NCBI GenBank assembly: GCA_033964015.1
Contig: CM066918.1
Location: forward strand, 21,039,387-21,103,386
DNA length: 64,000 nucleotides
DNA from: Scolanthus callimorphus
Lineage: Eukaryota; Cnidaria; Anthozoa; Actiniaria; Edwardsiidae
Reading direction: 5' to 3'
Under the pieces are notes generated by a model, which saw only the letters and a program-made list of their open reading frames with translations, was not told where the DNA came from and made no database searches. Positions 1 to 10,447 of the stretch are shown piece by piece (position 1 is the stretch's first letter; each line of letters starts with the position of its first letter). The position numbers were made by a program, and so were the translations under genes.

Positions 1-1185
1 GTTATTGCAAAGAGCTTTGATAACTGCTGGAAAAAGCACGCTTTTTGGAGGTTTGATGGAACCGTTTGATACCGTGTAGACTATGTCCTGAGCTAGGGAA
101 TTCTTCAAGCGGACAATGCGGTCAGACATGCTTCCGTCTCTACTAAACGCTTGGCCTGACAAAAGAGTGCTACAAAAAGTATCTAGCAAATCGGGAATGT
201 AGTTTGCTACTTTATCCGCGCCAAGGTCTTTCTCTTCTGGTGGCCACGGCATTTCATTAGGGTGATTTTTTATTTGCTCATTAAGACGTTTTGCTGCACT
301 CATAACAGTTTTTGTTGCGTCATCCAATGATGTCTGATTCACTGCGTCTAATTCACTCTTGAGTTCGAAATTATCGACTACTAGACGGTCTATCTCCAAA
401 GAAGAAGGGTACACGAGTACACAGTTTTGTTGGTAATTTACAAATTCGAGTGTTTCATATTTATTTGAAACCATCCGCAGAAGATTTTTATACTGAGACA
501 TGGTAACTGTCACGCCAAGCTTCTCTGCCTCATCGGCCAACACTTTCCTTATTTCTTTGAATTCTATCACTCGAGGGTTCGCTATTAATGTTTCACAGAA
601 AGAAAATACAGCCTCATAAGCCCGCTCTACTCCGCAGTCATTTTCAGAGGTTCCACTAGTAGTGCTCTCACTGGCTGCTTCGCCCTCGTACAAGATGCGC
701 GCAAACGCTTTATAGCACGACGTATGATATTTTGCTTCACTGCTCATCAAATCCTTCGAGCAGGTGCCAGTAACCTCGGCTGCAACATTACTCATTCCAG
801 TGTGATTTTTCAAGTGCAAAGATTCACTTCTTTTTACAGTGTCATCTGCTCTAAATTCCTCAACACTATGCAACTTTTCGCGGGTTCTCGTGCCTTTCTT
901 GTATTTTGCTTTCTTACAAAATATGCATGTGCTGGGAAGCACCGCTGAACTAGTAGCGGAATCTTGCACTTCGCGCGCGCTTCTTCTAAGTCCAGAATTT
1001 CCCTCGCCAGTTTCACTGATCTCTGCTGCGATTTGTCTCGATAGGCACTGTAAATGCTTTTGGTTTACAAAATCTTTTCTACAAGAAGCGTGATATTTAA
1101 CAGGTGGCTGGGGAAAATTTCTCTCACCTGTTGACAGCTCGAGAATGGGGCGGAATTCTCTTATTTCTGCAGCTCTATACAACCT
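1..1185 (-). CDS. Multi-copy cnidarian zinc-binding protein, 3' part, runs off window
   Basis: The minus strand is one open frame from 1185 down to base 1 (about 395 codons), with no stop. Reading N to C it shows KYHASCRKDF, then a CxxC knuckle (CIFCKKAKY), RAD, then EAKYHTSCYKAF, a longer helical stretch, and MPWPP followed by TLLSGQAF and SNGSIKPPKSVLFP. The order of C/H clusters and the PWPP...TLLSG...KPPK block is shared with the broken copy at 60507-62448, which shows this is a repeated family. I recall such proteins as abundant and unnamed in cnidarian genomes; the function is unknown. The cysteine/histidine pairs suggest metal binding, perhaps nucleic-acid binding (inference). The frame seems to continue upstream beyond the MITE at 1186-1342 for about 20 residues to a stop near 1400. 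No start codon was fixed and the C-terminus lies outside the window. Confidence 0.6.
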
Positions 1186-1342
1186 ACAGCGGCGGACAAA
1201 AGTATCGTAAACACCCCGTTCCCCCTTCCAATGTTGGAGCATGCCAATTTGAATTAACGCTGCGCGCACCAAACAACATTGAACAGGGGAGCGGGGAACA
1301 GCCTGGATAGCAAAGTGTTTACTTATTTTTGTCCCCCATTGT
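1186..1342. mobile_element. 157-bp MITE, copy 1, inside a coding exon
   Basis: The ends are imperfect inverted repeats: ACAGCGGCGGACAAAA at the left and, read from the right, ACAATGGGGGACAAAA, each followed by TA..GTAAACAC. It is flanked by CT on both sides (1184-1185 and 1343-1344), consistent with a 2-bp target duplication. It is nearly identical to the copy at 2909-3065. With the element and one CT set aside, the minus-strand frame of the neighbouring zinc-protein gene continues, so it probably inserted into that exon. There is no coding capacity. The superfamily is not assigned. Confidence 0.75.
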
Positions 1343-1344
1343 CT

Positions 1345-2908
1345 GAGCTGAAATCGATACCTGGCATTCGTCAAAATGACAGTTTATTCAAGTATAACGT
1401 GACCTAAAAGTGTCGCGCAAGAGCCGTTTTTTTTCGTCATTACGCGATACATTTGTGCCCAAAATGTCGCTAACATAGGCAAAAGTTATGGAGTTGAGTC
1501 TCATAATGAAAGCACAATACATTTCGGCAACTTATAGAGGAGGAAAATAGGGCAGATTTTCTGAAGAACGAGCTCTGTGCTATGATTTCACGATAGAAGG
1601 ATAAAGCAAAGTTAACGGTAAATTGACAAACGAGCGCAATAGCCTGAGCATCGGTGTGTTTTGAAGACATTTGGCCGATTTCATTCTTTAAGAGAATGTT
1701 TTAATATTCGAAACTGAAATCTATAAAGTATTGTTAAAGTCTTAGACAAATTGCACAAATAATAGGACGAAAGGAAAGCCAATCAGTCTCAAAATTACTG
1801 GCGAGTTACCAGCGAAGTTTTCTGGAATTTTCAATACAAAAAATCAAGGGCTATCACTTTAGTTATTGTAATGGGGAACATCTCACGAAAGCAAGAATAA
1901 TGTTCAAAGCGAGGTATCTGAGATGTCAAAAGCAATGAGAATTAGAGACTCGATGCTTTTTTCATGCGCGACTACCTCGGGCCTTTAACAGACGCCAAAT
2001 ATGCAAATACATATGGTCAAACAAACACCATCACATTACACTTAACCGACTTAACCATTCATTTAAACTCGCCAAAATGTCTTCGTTTTATCCACATTTT
2101 AAAGTTTAAGCTTTTGAAATGGCTAGCAATCTAGCGCTATATTCGACATACAGGGTTAGAACTTTGTTTACCTTTGAGCATGTAAGAAAAATATTACGGT
2201 TAAGTTGAATGGTTAAGCTGCTCATAATTATAAGAAGACAAGTATTAGTCTCTTATATATTGTCGCTAATGGTTTACCACGCTTTTTACTTCATTAAAAC
2301 TGTATTTTTCTCTCGCCTTTTTGGTTGAGAACAAATAAAATAGTGTTAGTGAAGCTATAGTGATATTTTTATCCTAGTCTGAAATCAATTGTCCCGGAGA
2401 ACCAAGCTTTTCTGATGGTTAAGTCAAATGGCGGCAACTTAACCATTTACCAATGGCACATGGCTCTGTACCAGACAGAGTGCTGTCTCTCGTTAAGAAG
2501 CAAACAAACAAACAAGTAAACTTCCCCCGTGCTGCGGATTGAGAATCGTAAACTCTCCCTTTTATCTAGAATCTCGTGGTTAAAACTAGCTGTAAGATTT
2601 TTTGCCTTTAATAGCTTCGCAGTTGGCGCAAACTATCAGCTCAGACACCCCGTTCAAAACGATGACATCGACAGAAAACATCTAGCGAAATATTTTAAGA
2701 ATCGAGCAGAAGCGTTTGAAAAACTGTTCTGTATGTTCTGAATAATATGAAAGCACTGGTTTAGGAATAAATTTTCTCCTAAACACCATTTTTTGGGGAA
2801 ACTTTAGGGGCAACAAATAAGCCCTCATTTGCGTGTGATTTCAGATAGTCACGTATTATTTTTCCAAGTGCCTAAAGTAGGCTAGTGCGCATGCGTTACT
2901 TCACTCAG
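1345..2908. other. Non-coding stretch
   Basis: AT-rich with no open frame that looks coding beyond the short extension of the first gene. TTAACC/GGTTAA words recur in inverted orientation near 2040-2060 and 2195-2215, and again near 2415-2445, possibly an old inverted-repeat element. Nothing else was seen. Confidence 0.5.
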
Positions 2909-3065
2909 ACAGCGGCGGACAAAAGTATCGTAAACACCCCGTTCCCCCTTCCAATGTTGGAGCATGCCAATTTGAATTAACGCTGCGCGCACCAAACAAC
3001 ATTGAACAGGGGAGCGGGGAACAGCCTGGATAGCCAAGTGTTTACTTATTTTTGTCCCCCATTGT
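2909..3065. mobile_element. 157-bp MITE, copy 2
   Basis: Same length, orientation and nearly the same sequence as the element at 1186-1342; the one difference noticed is GATAGC versus GATAGCC-type wording near the right end. It is flanked by AG on both sides (2907-2908 and 3066-3067), again a 2-bp duplication. The different dinucleotides at the two copies suggest independent insertions with a 2-bp staggered target, not a local segmental duplication. Confidence 0.75.
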
Positions 3066-3067
3066 AG

Positions 3068-4140
3068 CCCACGACTCAGCGTCCTTACACTGTACCAAAT
3101 TTTCACCACTCTCATTACAAACGACGCAACTCTCCATTTTACAGTATTCTTACAATAAATCGTGAATTCACAACGAAGGCCGCTAAACAGTAGACAACGT
3201 TTTTATGCACTGATTGCGCGTCTGGTTACCAAGCAAATTGTTCAGGGATTTTGGCAGTCAGATAAAACCCTAAAGAACACAAGTCAGTTTAGGCGTTTGC
3301 AAATTTTTATTTATTAACACTTTTCATAAAAAAAAAACATTTCATTTGCTTCCAACAAGGAAAATATTAGATACATCTAATGTCCTTCTCTCCTGTTATT
3401 TTTGTTCGGTTCTCATTTATTTATTTTCGCGCAAATTGAGCACTTTTCTATTTTAATTAATTTCGTCTGTGACAATACACCGACAATAGCTGCTAGCAAG
3501 GTGAATTATTCTCTCAAAACACATTTTGAAAATGTATTTCAAAACAGTTAAGAAATACTACCTCACAAAACAACAAATAAAATTAAAAAAATTAAAAAAT
3601 TAAAAAAGAAGGAGTTCGAATGATTTTTAATTCAGAGTTTTGTTGTTCCACGGTTAATTTGATCCGTGTCTGCAGTCACTTAGCGCGACATAATTTGCCG
3701 TGTAAACTTGGTAAATTTTCACAATAATGCACACATGGAAATATCTCCAAGAATACGCTTATAATCTCTGCATTTACTAAGTTTTTATCAACTTTTAAAG
3801 ATATGGAAGGTTGTAGGACTTCTGAACCGTCGTTTCAAACATTTTGATAGCGAGCTTAGTTGTTTACTTGAATAGAACTGATTGCATTTCATTGCCCTTT
3901 GAGTTAAGGGCCTGAAAATATTACAAGATATTGGTAAAACAGTCTTTCTAGTCATAAAGAATGCTAGGGAAACCCATTTAATTTCGATTTAGTGAAATTA
4001 AAAGAGGTTTGGACCAAATATCCGACTGTTTCGTCTCCAATATTTAAAAGCGGGCTTTTCTCTGAGAGCTAATTTCAGTGTAATGGCGACGGCCTGTGAA
4101 TTTCAGTGACGTGATTATAAACTCGATTTTCTTTAGGAAA
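3068..4140. other. Non-coding AT-rich stretch
   Basis: No credible open frame. Contains runs of A and TTAAAAAAT near 3575-3610. No structured repeat was recognised. Confidence 0.5.
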
Positions 4141-4149
4141 GCTACCGTT

Positions 4150-5828
4150 TCAAATGTCCGCCAAGACATTTTCTGAAAGCTGAATAGATAAGCTTTCTTT
4201 TGGTATAAGTCTCGTTTGTTCCCCTGAAATGAGTATTCGACCCAAATTTTCGGGTCCTAGGTGACGGACTAGTATTCCTGGGCCACTGGTATGGTATAAT
4301 AGGCATCCTTCAGGTCTACCGATACCATAAAACAATTTGGTTTGACCAGTGTCAGGGCTGAAGAGAGGGTATCCATCTTAAAATGGTGTTTCTCTATGCT
4401 CTTATTCAATTCTTTAAGATTTAATATCATACGATATGACCCATCTCTTTTCTTTCTGAGGAAGATATTAGATATAAACTCATTTTCAGAATGATCTGCT
4501 TCCTCTAGAACTCCCTTTTTGCAAAAGCTTTCCAATTTCAGAATCTATAATCTGAGCCTCCTGCTTGTTAAATTTTATTGGAGGCAAGCGTTGTCTCCCT
4601 GGGTTCCCTTCAAATTCCAGAGGGCACTGGGATACCATTTCTAGTATTATACTGTCACTAGTAATTTCCCTCCAGGAATCCAGAAAGTGTTTGGTTCTGC
4701 CTGCTATAGGCACTACATTATGTAAATCAGCAGGACAGCTGCGAAGTGATGGGATTTGATGGATTGCACAAATGCCGGAAACTTGGGTGTAGTTCAGGCT
4801 TCAATGCCTCTCGCCTGCGGAAATTTAATTCCAGGTTGGCAGTAGCTAGCATGGCTATTGAATCCATCAATGTCTCTGCATGTTTACCTGTTGCAGAATT
4901 TTGTTTAGCTGATTCATTGTCAGCACTCTTTTCCGCCAAGGCAATATCATTTGCCACAGTGGCGACTGCTATCATGGACTTTCTGGAGCTTAATATCTCC
5001 CGACCGGGCAGTTTCGCCAAGGTTGTTCCATATAGGCGGATTAACGCGAGTCTCGGTCAGTCTCTCGCAGTTCTTTGGCGTCACGTAGTGCTTTTTAAGT
5101 GCCGTGATATGATCTTCGTCTTGTTTCTCGGTCAGGAGTTCGTCCACTACATTAGCAAGTTCGGGTTCCAAATCTGGCCCTTTCTCCTCACCGAGCTCCA
5201 ATTTCTTCGTAAATTTCTGGAGAAAACCCTTGTTTGCGGCCGTGCTTTGGCTCGATGAGCTGTCATTGCGCTCGCCTGTTGTTGTGCACGAGGCGCCGCC
5301 ATTTTGGATTTCGCTGTCGGAGTCGCTTTCTTCCCCAGCGGAGGACGAAGACGAGAAATTTTCTCGGTCTTTTGTGTCCTTATTTTTATCCAAAACCAGC
5401 TTCCCGAGGTCTCTGAACCCTCCAGAGATGGACTCTGCCAATGTTGACATCGAGCTAGTCAACATATCAGAGAAAACTTTCGGGTCAAAAGCGCCAACTT
5501 GCTGGTCGCTTTGACTTGCAGACACGTGTTTGGACGTGGTCTTTGCACCCGTACTTTGGGGCTTTCCGCTCGTTTTCTGGACCTTCCCACTAGTATTTGG
5601 GGTCTGCTTTGCCTTTTTTCCAGGCGTTTTATCGTGTTTAGACGATGCGGCTTCATTATTACGCCGCTTGAGCGGATGTTTTTGGCTTGCACTCGTCTGT
5701 GCAGTCGGCAGTAATGTCGGTTGCTCTGTTTTATCATCAGGCAACTTTTGGCTCGAATCACCATTCTTGGGAACTATCTTTTGCTCCACATTTATCTCAG
5801 AATCAGAAACTTCTCCTTCCTGATCCAT
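4150..5828 (-). pseudogene. DIRS-like retrotransposon fragment: gag-like region and start of reverse transcriptase
   Basis: The first ATG on the minus strand lies at 5828-5826 (MDQEGEVSD). It opens a Lys/Ser-rich gag-like region with a nuclear-type basic stretch (KRRN, KKAK), then LLTEKQDEDH and RVNPPIWNNL. A frameshift near 4985 moves to a frame with LELNFRRREALKP and LCNPSNP. Another shift leads to GRTKHFLDSWREITSD, and a further one to an RT start: FISNIFLRKKRDGSYRMILN, HHFKMDTL and SVDLKDAYYTIPVA (RT motif A). The order and the FKMDTL/DLKDAYY words are characteristic of DIRS-group tyrosine-recombinase retrotransposons (family knowledge). After motif A the frame decays; no YxDD, RNase H, methylase or tyrosine recombinase was found, so the copy is truncated. 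Confidence 0.7.
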
Positions 5829-6640
5829 TTCTTTGCAGTCAGAGTACTTATACTCTAAAATTCTGCAAGAATTTCTCAAATTTCTCGCTCTTTAGAGAGA
5901 GAAACGTTTTCCCGCGCTTTATACGCAAAGCACTGATCTGCGCATGCGCAATGCTATCATGTAATCTGAGGCACTATAACGAGGTAGAAATGACTCATAA
6001 CAGACACAAAAAAGTCTCAAATGTAATGGAAATTATCTTGCTACATGATTTTTGGGAACTTTGTACTGATACTGGTAATAGATTAGCTCTTTAAAATACC
6101 TGCTGCCTGAAGACTTCTTTTTTATCAGGTCCATATTCTATTGACTTCTCTCCAATACCTAGAGACCTCGAAGCGAATCGAAGAGAAGAAAACCATAGTA
6201 GATATCGTACACTTTTTTCTGATAACCCCACAATCCCTGACAGCATTTTTTTCAACATCCCTAGATTTCAACATCCCTAAAACCTCAAACTGAAGTCATG
6301 TGGGACCCTCTTACACATCATTCAAACTGCAATAGTTGCAAATAATAGGTTTTGAGATTAAAAGCATCTCAAGGAAATATGAACGCTGAGTTTGGAGGAT
6401 ATTATATGAACGCTGAGGTTGGAGGATAAAACACAGAACTTCCAGCAGAAAGTTTTGTTCACCTTGGAAACAGCTTTGCCTTCGGGATCTATCTCCGCCT
6501 GACGCTTGTGACGATGCTAACCCGACATTTCTGACCTACACGAACTGTCCAGTTCTTTTTTACAACTTGGTCATTGTCGATCGCGACAGCACAATCCCCT
6601 TTGGGCAAAGGGTTAGGGCTGGAGGTCAGATGGTCTAGCC
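5829..6640. other. Non-coding; short direct repeat
   Basis: No coding signal. ATGAACGCTGAG(T/G)TTGGAGGAT occurs twice in direct orientation, starting at 6379 and 6406. The 5' part may be the leader of the minus-strand DIRS fragment. Confidence 0.4.
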
Positions 6641-6646
6641 AATATC

Positions 6647-7388
6647 TTAGAGTAGTGTACGAGTCTGCAGGAAGGGTCTTTCCAACTTAGATTGGCTAAC
6701 AGCAAACACAAATAAATGATGGCAAAACTGCATCAATTCCACAAATATATTATATGTGTTCCAGAAGGACACACTTGAAAAAGTCACCCTGATTATCAAT
6801 GCTAACCCCTCAATAGTAGCAAGTACCACTTTGTTCCTACATTGTAACCACTGGTTACAGTCCGTATTCTTCAGTTGCCCCAGATCTCTGTAGGCGTTGT
6901 TGATAGTTCCTGCATCTCTTACCATATCAGATATTTGCAGTCTAAATGTCTCCTTAACAATATGACACAGTGTACTGTCCGAGACCTCTGTAACTGATTG
7001 ACTGAGGTCACCTGAAAATAATAGGGCAGCACTTGTTCCCTGGCACAGTTTCTTTGAAATTGTGAATTTCTTTTTAAAAGACAGCCCTTCAAGCCCTCCT
7101 TTCCCAGCAAACTTGAATAGCGAACAACCGTCGTGTGAATGCGGCACCCAAACATAAGGCTCAGGGGCAGTATACAATCCATCTAAGTAGTATTTGTTTG
7201 TATTTTTGTTACGACATTTATTGCAAATGCGCGAGGGAAGGACATCAGGGCTATCTAAATCGAAATGTATCTTCCATATTTTGGATATATCGCCACATGC
7301 TATTTGAGCTTTCTTGAATTTTTGTACTTCGATATCGATAAAGTGCATATCAGGCATTTCGTGGACAAGAGCTGTCGATGAAGATCCA
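6647..7388 (-). pseudogene. RAG1 N-terminal-like zinc region fragment (tentative)
   Basis: A minus-strand open frame of 236 codons from the first ATG at 7357; the frame extends upstream to a plausible splice acceptor (pyrimidine run then CTGAAG) near 7389. It contains IWKIHFDLDSPDVLP, then RICNKC, then a spacer ending VWVPHSHDGC, then FTISKKL. The arrangement (I..D...D..PS.(F/I)C..C, 20-30 residues, W.PH...C, then a basic helix LSKKL) resembles the region before the RING finger in vertebrate RAG1, reported in N-RAG-type sequences of invertebrates. No RING, Transib-like core or recombination signal was found nearby, and the last ~70 residues look unrelated. It could instead be an unrelated C2/H zinc module. 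Confidence 0.4.
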
Positions 7389-8404
7389 TGCCTTCAGAAA
7401 AACAGACGCAAACAATTTAGCTTTACAGTTTTTAATCGAAAAGACAAAACAGCGAGGTTCTTTATCGTCTCAAATTATAACCACGGTTCAGCAAGTGATT
7501 CTAACACTAATTTTAGAAAAGACAGTGAAAAGGCAGTGAAAACTACAGAGTTACACGACAAAATGAGATGGTAGAAATGTTCTTCGCACATTTAGGGATC
7601 TATGAAAACTGTCTAGGTTTCGGCCAAAATGGTCCTTCCTTTAGAGTTTAACGATCGAAAAACACGTACTTTAGTTATCCGAAGGATAAGGCAGCCATTT
7701 TGAACTATCACGTGAGTAAAAATTGTGCTATAACGTCTTACTATAGCTCCTTGCTTCCATCGTACATGCCGACCGCAGTGTTTGACTTTCTCTTATCCAT
7801 AGATACATCAAAGTTCCCGGATGAAGCCTTTGGTGGCCGTGAAAATGGAAGGATCTGGGAACCTATATCATTCCCGCGGGATTTTATTTAGCCTTTCCAA
7901 AGACAATAGGAGTCGTTACGTAAGGATATGCCCTAGGGCATTCACCGCACTGCAAAAGAGCATAAAGCATTTAAATTCACCCCCATTGCTGGAGCTCATT
8001 ATGCTCATCGGGCGCGATCCTATTGTTCTACGCGAAATCAAGCAAACCAAAACAAATCTCATGACTTGGCTATGCGTGAGTGAGCTCGTCGATCAGCTAT
8101 GGAAACTATTACTATGCCAAAAAGTTGACTTGGAGCCCTTTTATTTGCAATAACAAAAGGCTCATCATCTACACAAAAGGTTGAATACTGGTTGCTTTTC
8201 TTTTTCTATTAGAATTATTTTGTTAGAGCGCGCTAATTTGAAAAGAAGATGACTCAGTAGACAAAATCCCTTTTTAGGGGAGAGAAATAAGCACGTAACC
8301 ACGACAAAAACTGCGTACCTGGAAGCGTAAAGTGCTTATCTAACATATTCCGTATGTAGCATTTTGTTTTAGAACGTTTTGAGCGAGACAAGCAGCTTTG
8401 AATA
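7389..8404. other. No confident gene
   Basis: A minus-strand open stretch around 7745-7850 (NFDVSMDKRKSNTAVGMYDG, then a stop) has a coding look, but no family was recognised and no splice context was convincing. A plus-strand open frame runs over 7821-8153 without recognised similarity. The 5 bases 8400-8404 (GAATA) are the left target-duplication candidate of BEL element 1. Confidence 0.35.
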
Positions 8405-8722
8405 TGTAAGGGTCTCCGTAAAATCCTTAGACTCTTGTCCTTGTGAGGCAAGACCCGTAAAAACCCGAGAAACAACTCACGCCAATTCCAGACTTTGTTC
8501 TTGTAATTAAACAGAAGATCCTTGTACATCCGTAGTTATAATATTCGATGTGAGACTCCGTAGTAACAATAAATATATCCGTATAATAGACAAAGAACTA
8601 ACGAATTTGACGAGGTGACAAACTCGTGCGGGATTGTCTTGCCTACTTGACAATGCGCCCGCGCAGCCTTATGGGGGACCACAGGAATCCCGTAACAACC
8701 AAATGCTCAAGTAGCATTTACA
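8405..8722 (-). repeat. BEL 1 3' LTR
   Basis: 318 bp, nearly identical to 25757-26064 apart from a short indel (GAGGCAAGACCC present here, absent there) and scattered substitutions. It has TG...CA boundaries and an AATAAA word (seen on the plus strand as CAATAAATATATCCG). In element orientation this is the downstream LTR. Confidence 0.85.
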
Positions 8723-8825
8723 TGGCTCCCCTAAATATAACGTATTTTTACAGTTCTATAGGTTTTAACAGTCTTAATCTTTTAGTCATCATCCAGGCTC
8801 CTCGTCGGGGATTCTGTCCCGGTCT

Positions 8826-10160
8826 CTACTCCTGGCTCTCAACTAGTAGTACAAGTTTGTTGATTGGTCGATCCAGCTTGGATCCTGTAGAGGTTTGAAC
8901 AGTAGCTGATCTCACCAAACCTTGGTCGTCCTCCCATGTAGTGATGACCCTTGCTAGGGACCACGCATTCCTTGCGGTGTTGGCGTCCTTCACAACTACG
9001 ACGTCTCCTTCCTTGAAGTTGCGACATAGCCTTGTCCTCTGCCTTCGCTGCAGCATCTGCAAATACTCTGTTCTCCAACGCTTCCAGAATTCATTGGAAA
9101 TGTGTTGCACTCTTCGCCATCGTCGGTTGCAGTAGACGTCCTCCTTCTGAAACTTTCCTGATGGTGACAGCACGAGCTTTGACTTTCCTGTCAGAAGTGA
9201 GTTCGGTGTCAGTGGTAACGGCGATAAGGGATCACTAAGCGTTTCTACCGTCCATGGTCTTCCATTGATGACTGCTTCTGCTTCGCACATAAGTGTGCAC
9301 AACGATTCGTCATTTAAACTCTGACCGTGTTCTCTCATGAGAGCGTTCATGACATTTCGAATGGAACGAATTTGTCGCTCCCATACTCCACCGAAGTTAC
9401 TTGCAGACGCTGGGTTCTTTATCCAGTCGATACCTTCTTTTAGAAGTTCTGCCTTGATCTTATCATCGTCCATTTCTTCAAGCGCTTCCTTGAGGTCACG
9501 TTCAGCTCCAATAAAGTTCGATCCTCTATCGCTGCGAAGCTCTCTTATAGCTCCTCTGCTGCTAATGAAGCGACGCAAAGCTTGTAAGAATGAATCTGTG
9601 CCCATAGAATGTGCTATTTCTATATGGACCGCCCTACTTGCCATACACGTGAACATTGCTCCATATATTTTTACGACACTTCTTCCTTGTTTAACATACC
9701 ACGGGCCGAAGTAGTCTACACCGCAGAACGTCAACGGTGGTGCTTCTTCCATTCGTGCCTTTGGCAAGTCAGCCATTTTCTGCTCGCCACATAAACCTCT
9801 AAGGCGTCTGCATGTAACGCATTCAAACACCAACTGCCGTACTGCAGAGTTTCCGCCGATGATCCAGTATCCTTGGGCACGTAACTGATTTAGAGTCATT
9901 ACTCTTCCTCCATGCTGCGTTTTCTCATGCACTTGACGAATGACGAGCTTGCTTAGGTGTCCTGACTTCGGTAAAACCACCGGGTGCTTCAGCCGATCTG
10001 GAACATTCGCTCTTCTTATCCGTCCTCCTACTCGGAGCATGCCATCTGCATCCACAAATGGGTCCAAATTGTGAAGAGTACTTCTTCCTTTCAATCTCGA
10101 TTTCTTCTCCTTATCGGACTGGCGACTTCCAAACTTGGGATCAACTTGAACCTCTCTCAA
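8826..10160 (-). CDS. BEL 1 integrase domain (C-terminal part of pol)
   Basis: An uninterrupted 444-codon frame. The N-terminal zinc finger shows the HxnH then CxxC pattern (QVHEKTQHGG ... CVTCRRL). The catalytic core has the three acidic residues in FCGVDYFGPW, LRSDRGSNFIG and GGVWERQIR. The C-terminal tail (WSLARV, KLDRPINKLVLL) is the BEL/Pao-type end domain. It acts in the cDNA integration complex of an active element. The start is not an initiation codon: in the family this is cleaved from a gag-pol polyprotein. It is the best-preserved module of this element; the upstream pol modules are shifted out of frame. Confidence 0.85.
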   Translation of the reverse strand: MREVQVDPKFGSRQSDKEKKSRLKGRSTLHNLDPFVDADGMLRVGGRIRRANVPDRLKHPVVLPKSGHLSKLVIRQVHEKTQHGGRVMTLNQLRAQGYWIIGGNSAVRQLVFECVTCRRLRGLCGEQKMADLPKARMEEAPPLTFCGVDYFGPWYVKQGRSVVKIYGAMFTCMASRAVHIEIAHSMGTDSFLQALRRFISSRGAIRELRSDRGSNFIGAERDLKEALEEMDDDKIKAELLKEGIDWIKNPASASNFGGVWERQIRSIRNVMNALMREHGQSLNDESLCTLMCEAEAVINGRPWTVETLSDPLSPLPLTPNSLLTGKSKLVLSPSGKFQKEDVYCNRRWRRVQHISNEFWKRWRTEYLQMLQRRQRTRLCRNFKEGDVVVVKDANTARNAWSLARVITTWEDDQGLVRSATVQTSTGSKLDRPINKLVLLVESQE

Positions 10161-10447
10161 ACACTTTATATCTTTGTCGCAAATGCATCTCTTTGTATCA
10201 GCTTGATGATAACCTTATCAGCCTCTTCTAAATCCGAAACGGTGACAAGTGATGTGGCTGGGCGAACCTTTGCAGAATCGCTCTCGTGAATTTCAAGAGG
10301 CTCTTTGTCCTTGTCATGTATTCTCTCCTTCAATTTCTTCTTGTATCTTAGACAGAGCTACAGCCGTCTTCGCCTTCTGCCAACTTGAGAACCTCTCCAG
10401 TCTGGTAACCATATCGTTCTTCTCGTATGCTACATTAACGTTCACGT

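Noticed and set aside
4150..4270. Continuation of the DIRS RT past motif A
   Set aside because: Neither available frame shows the expected RT motifs or YxDD box, so I did not extend the domain call there.
5687..6094. Plus-strand ORF of 135 codons
   Set aside because: It overlaps the opposite strand of the DIRS-like gag and its leader; no recognised domain.
9337..9714. Plus-strand ORF of 125 codons
   Set aside because: It is antisense to the BEL 1 integrase core and shows only reversed coding bias.
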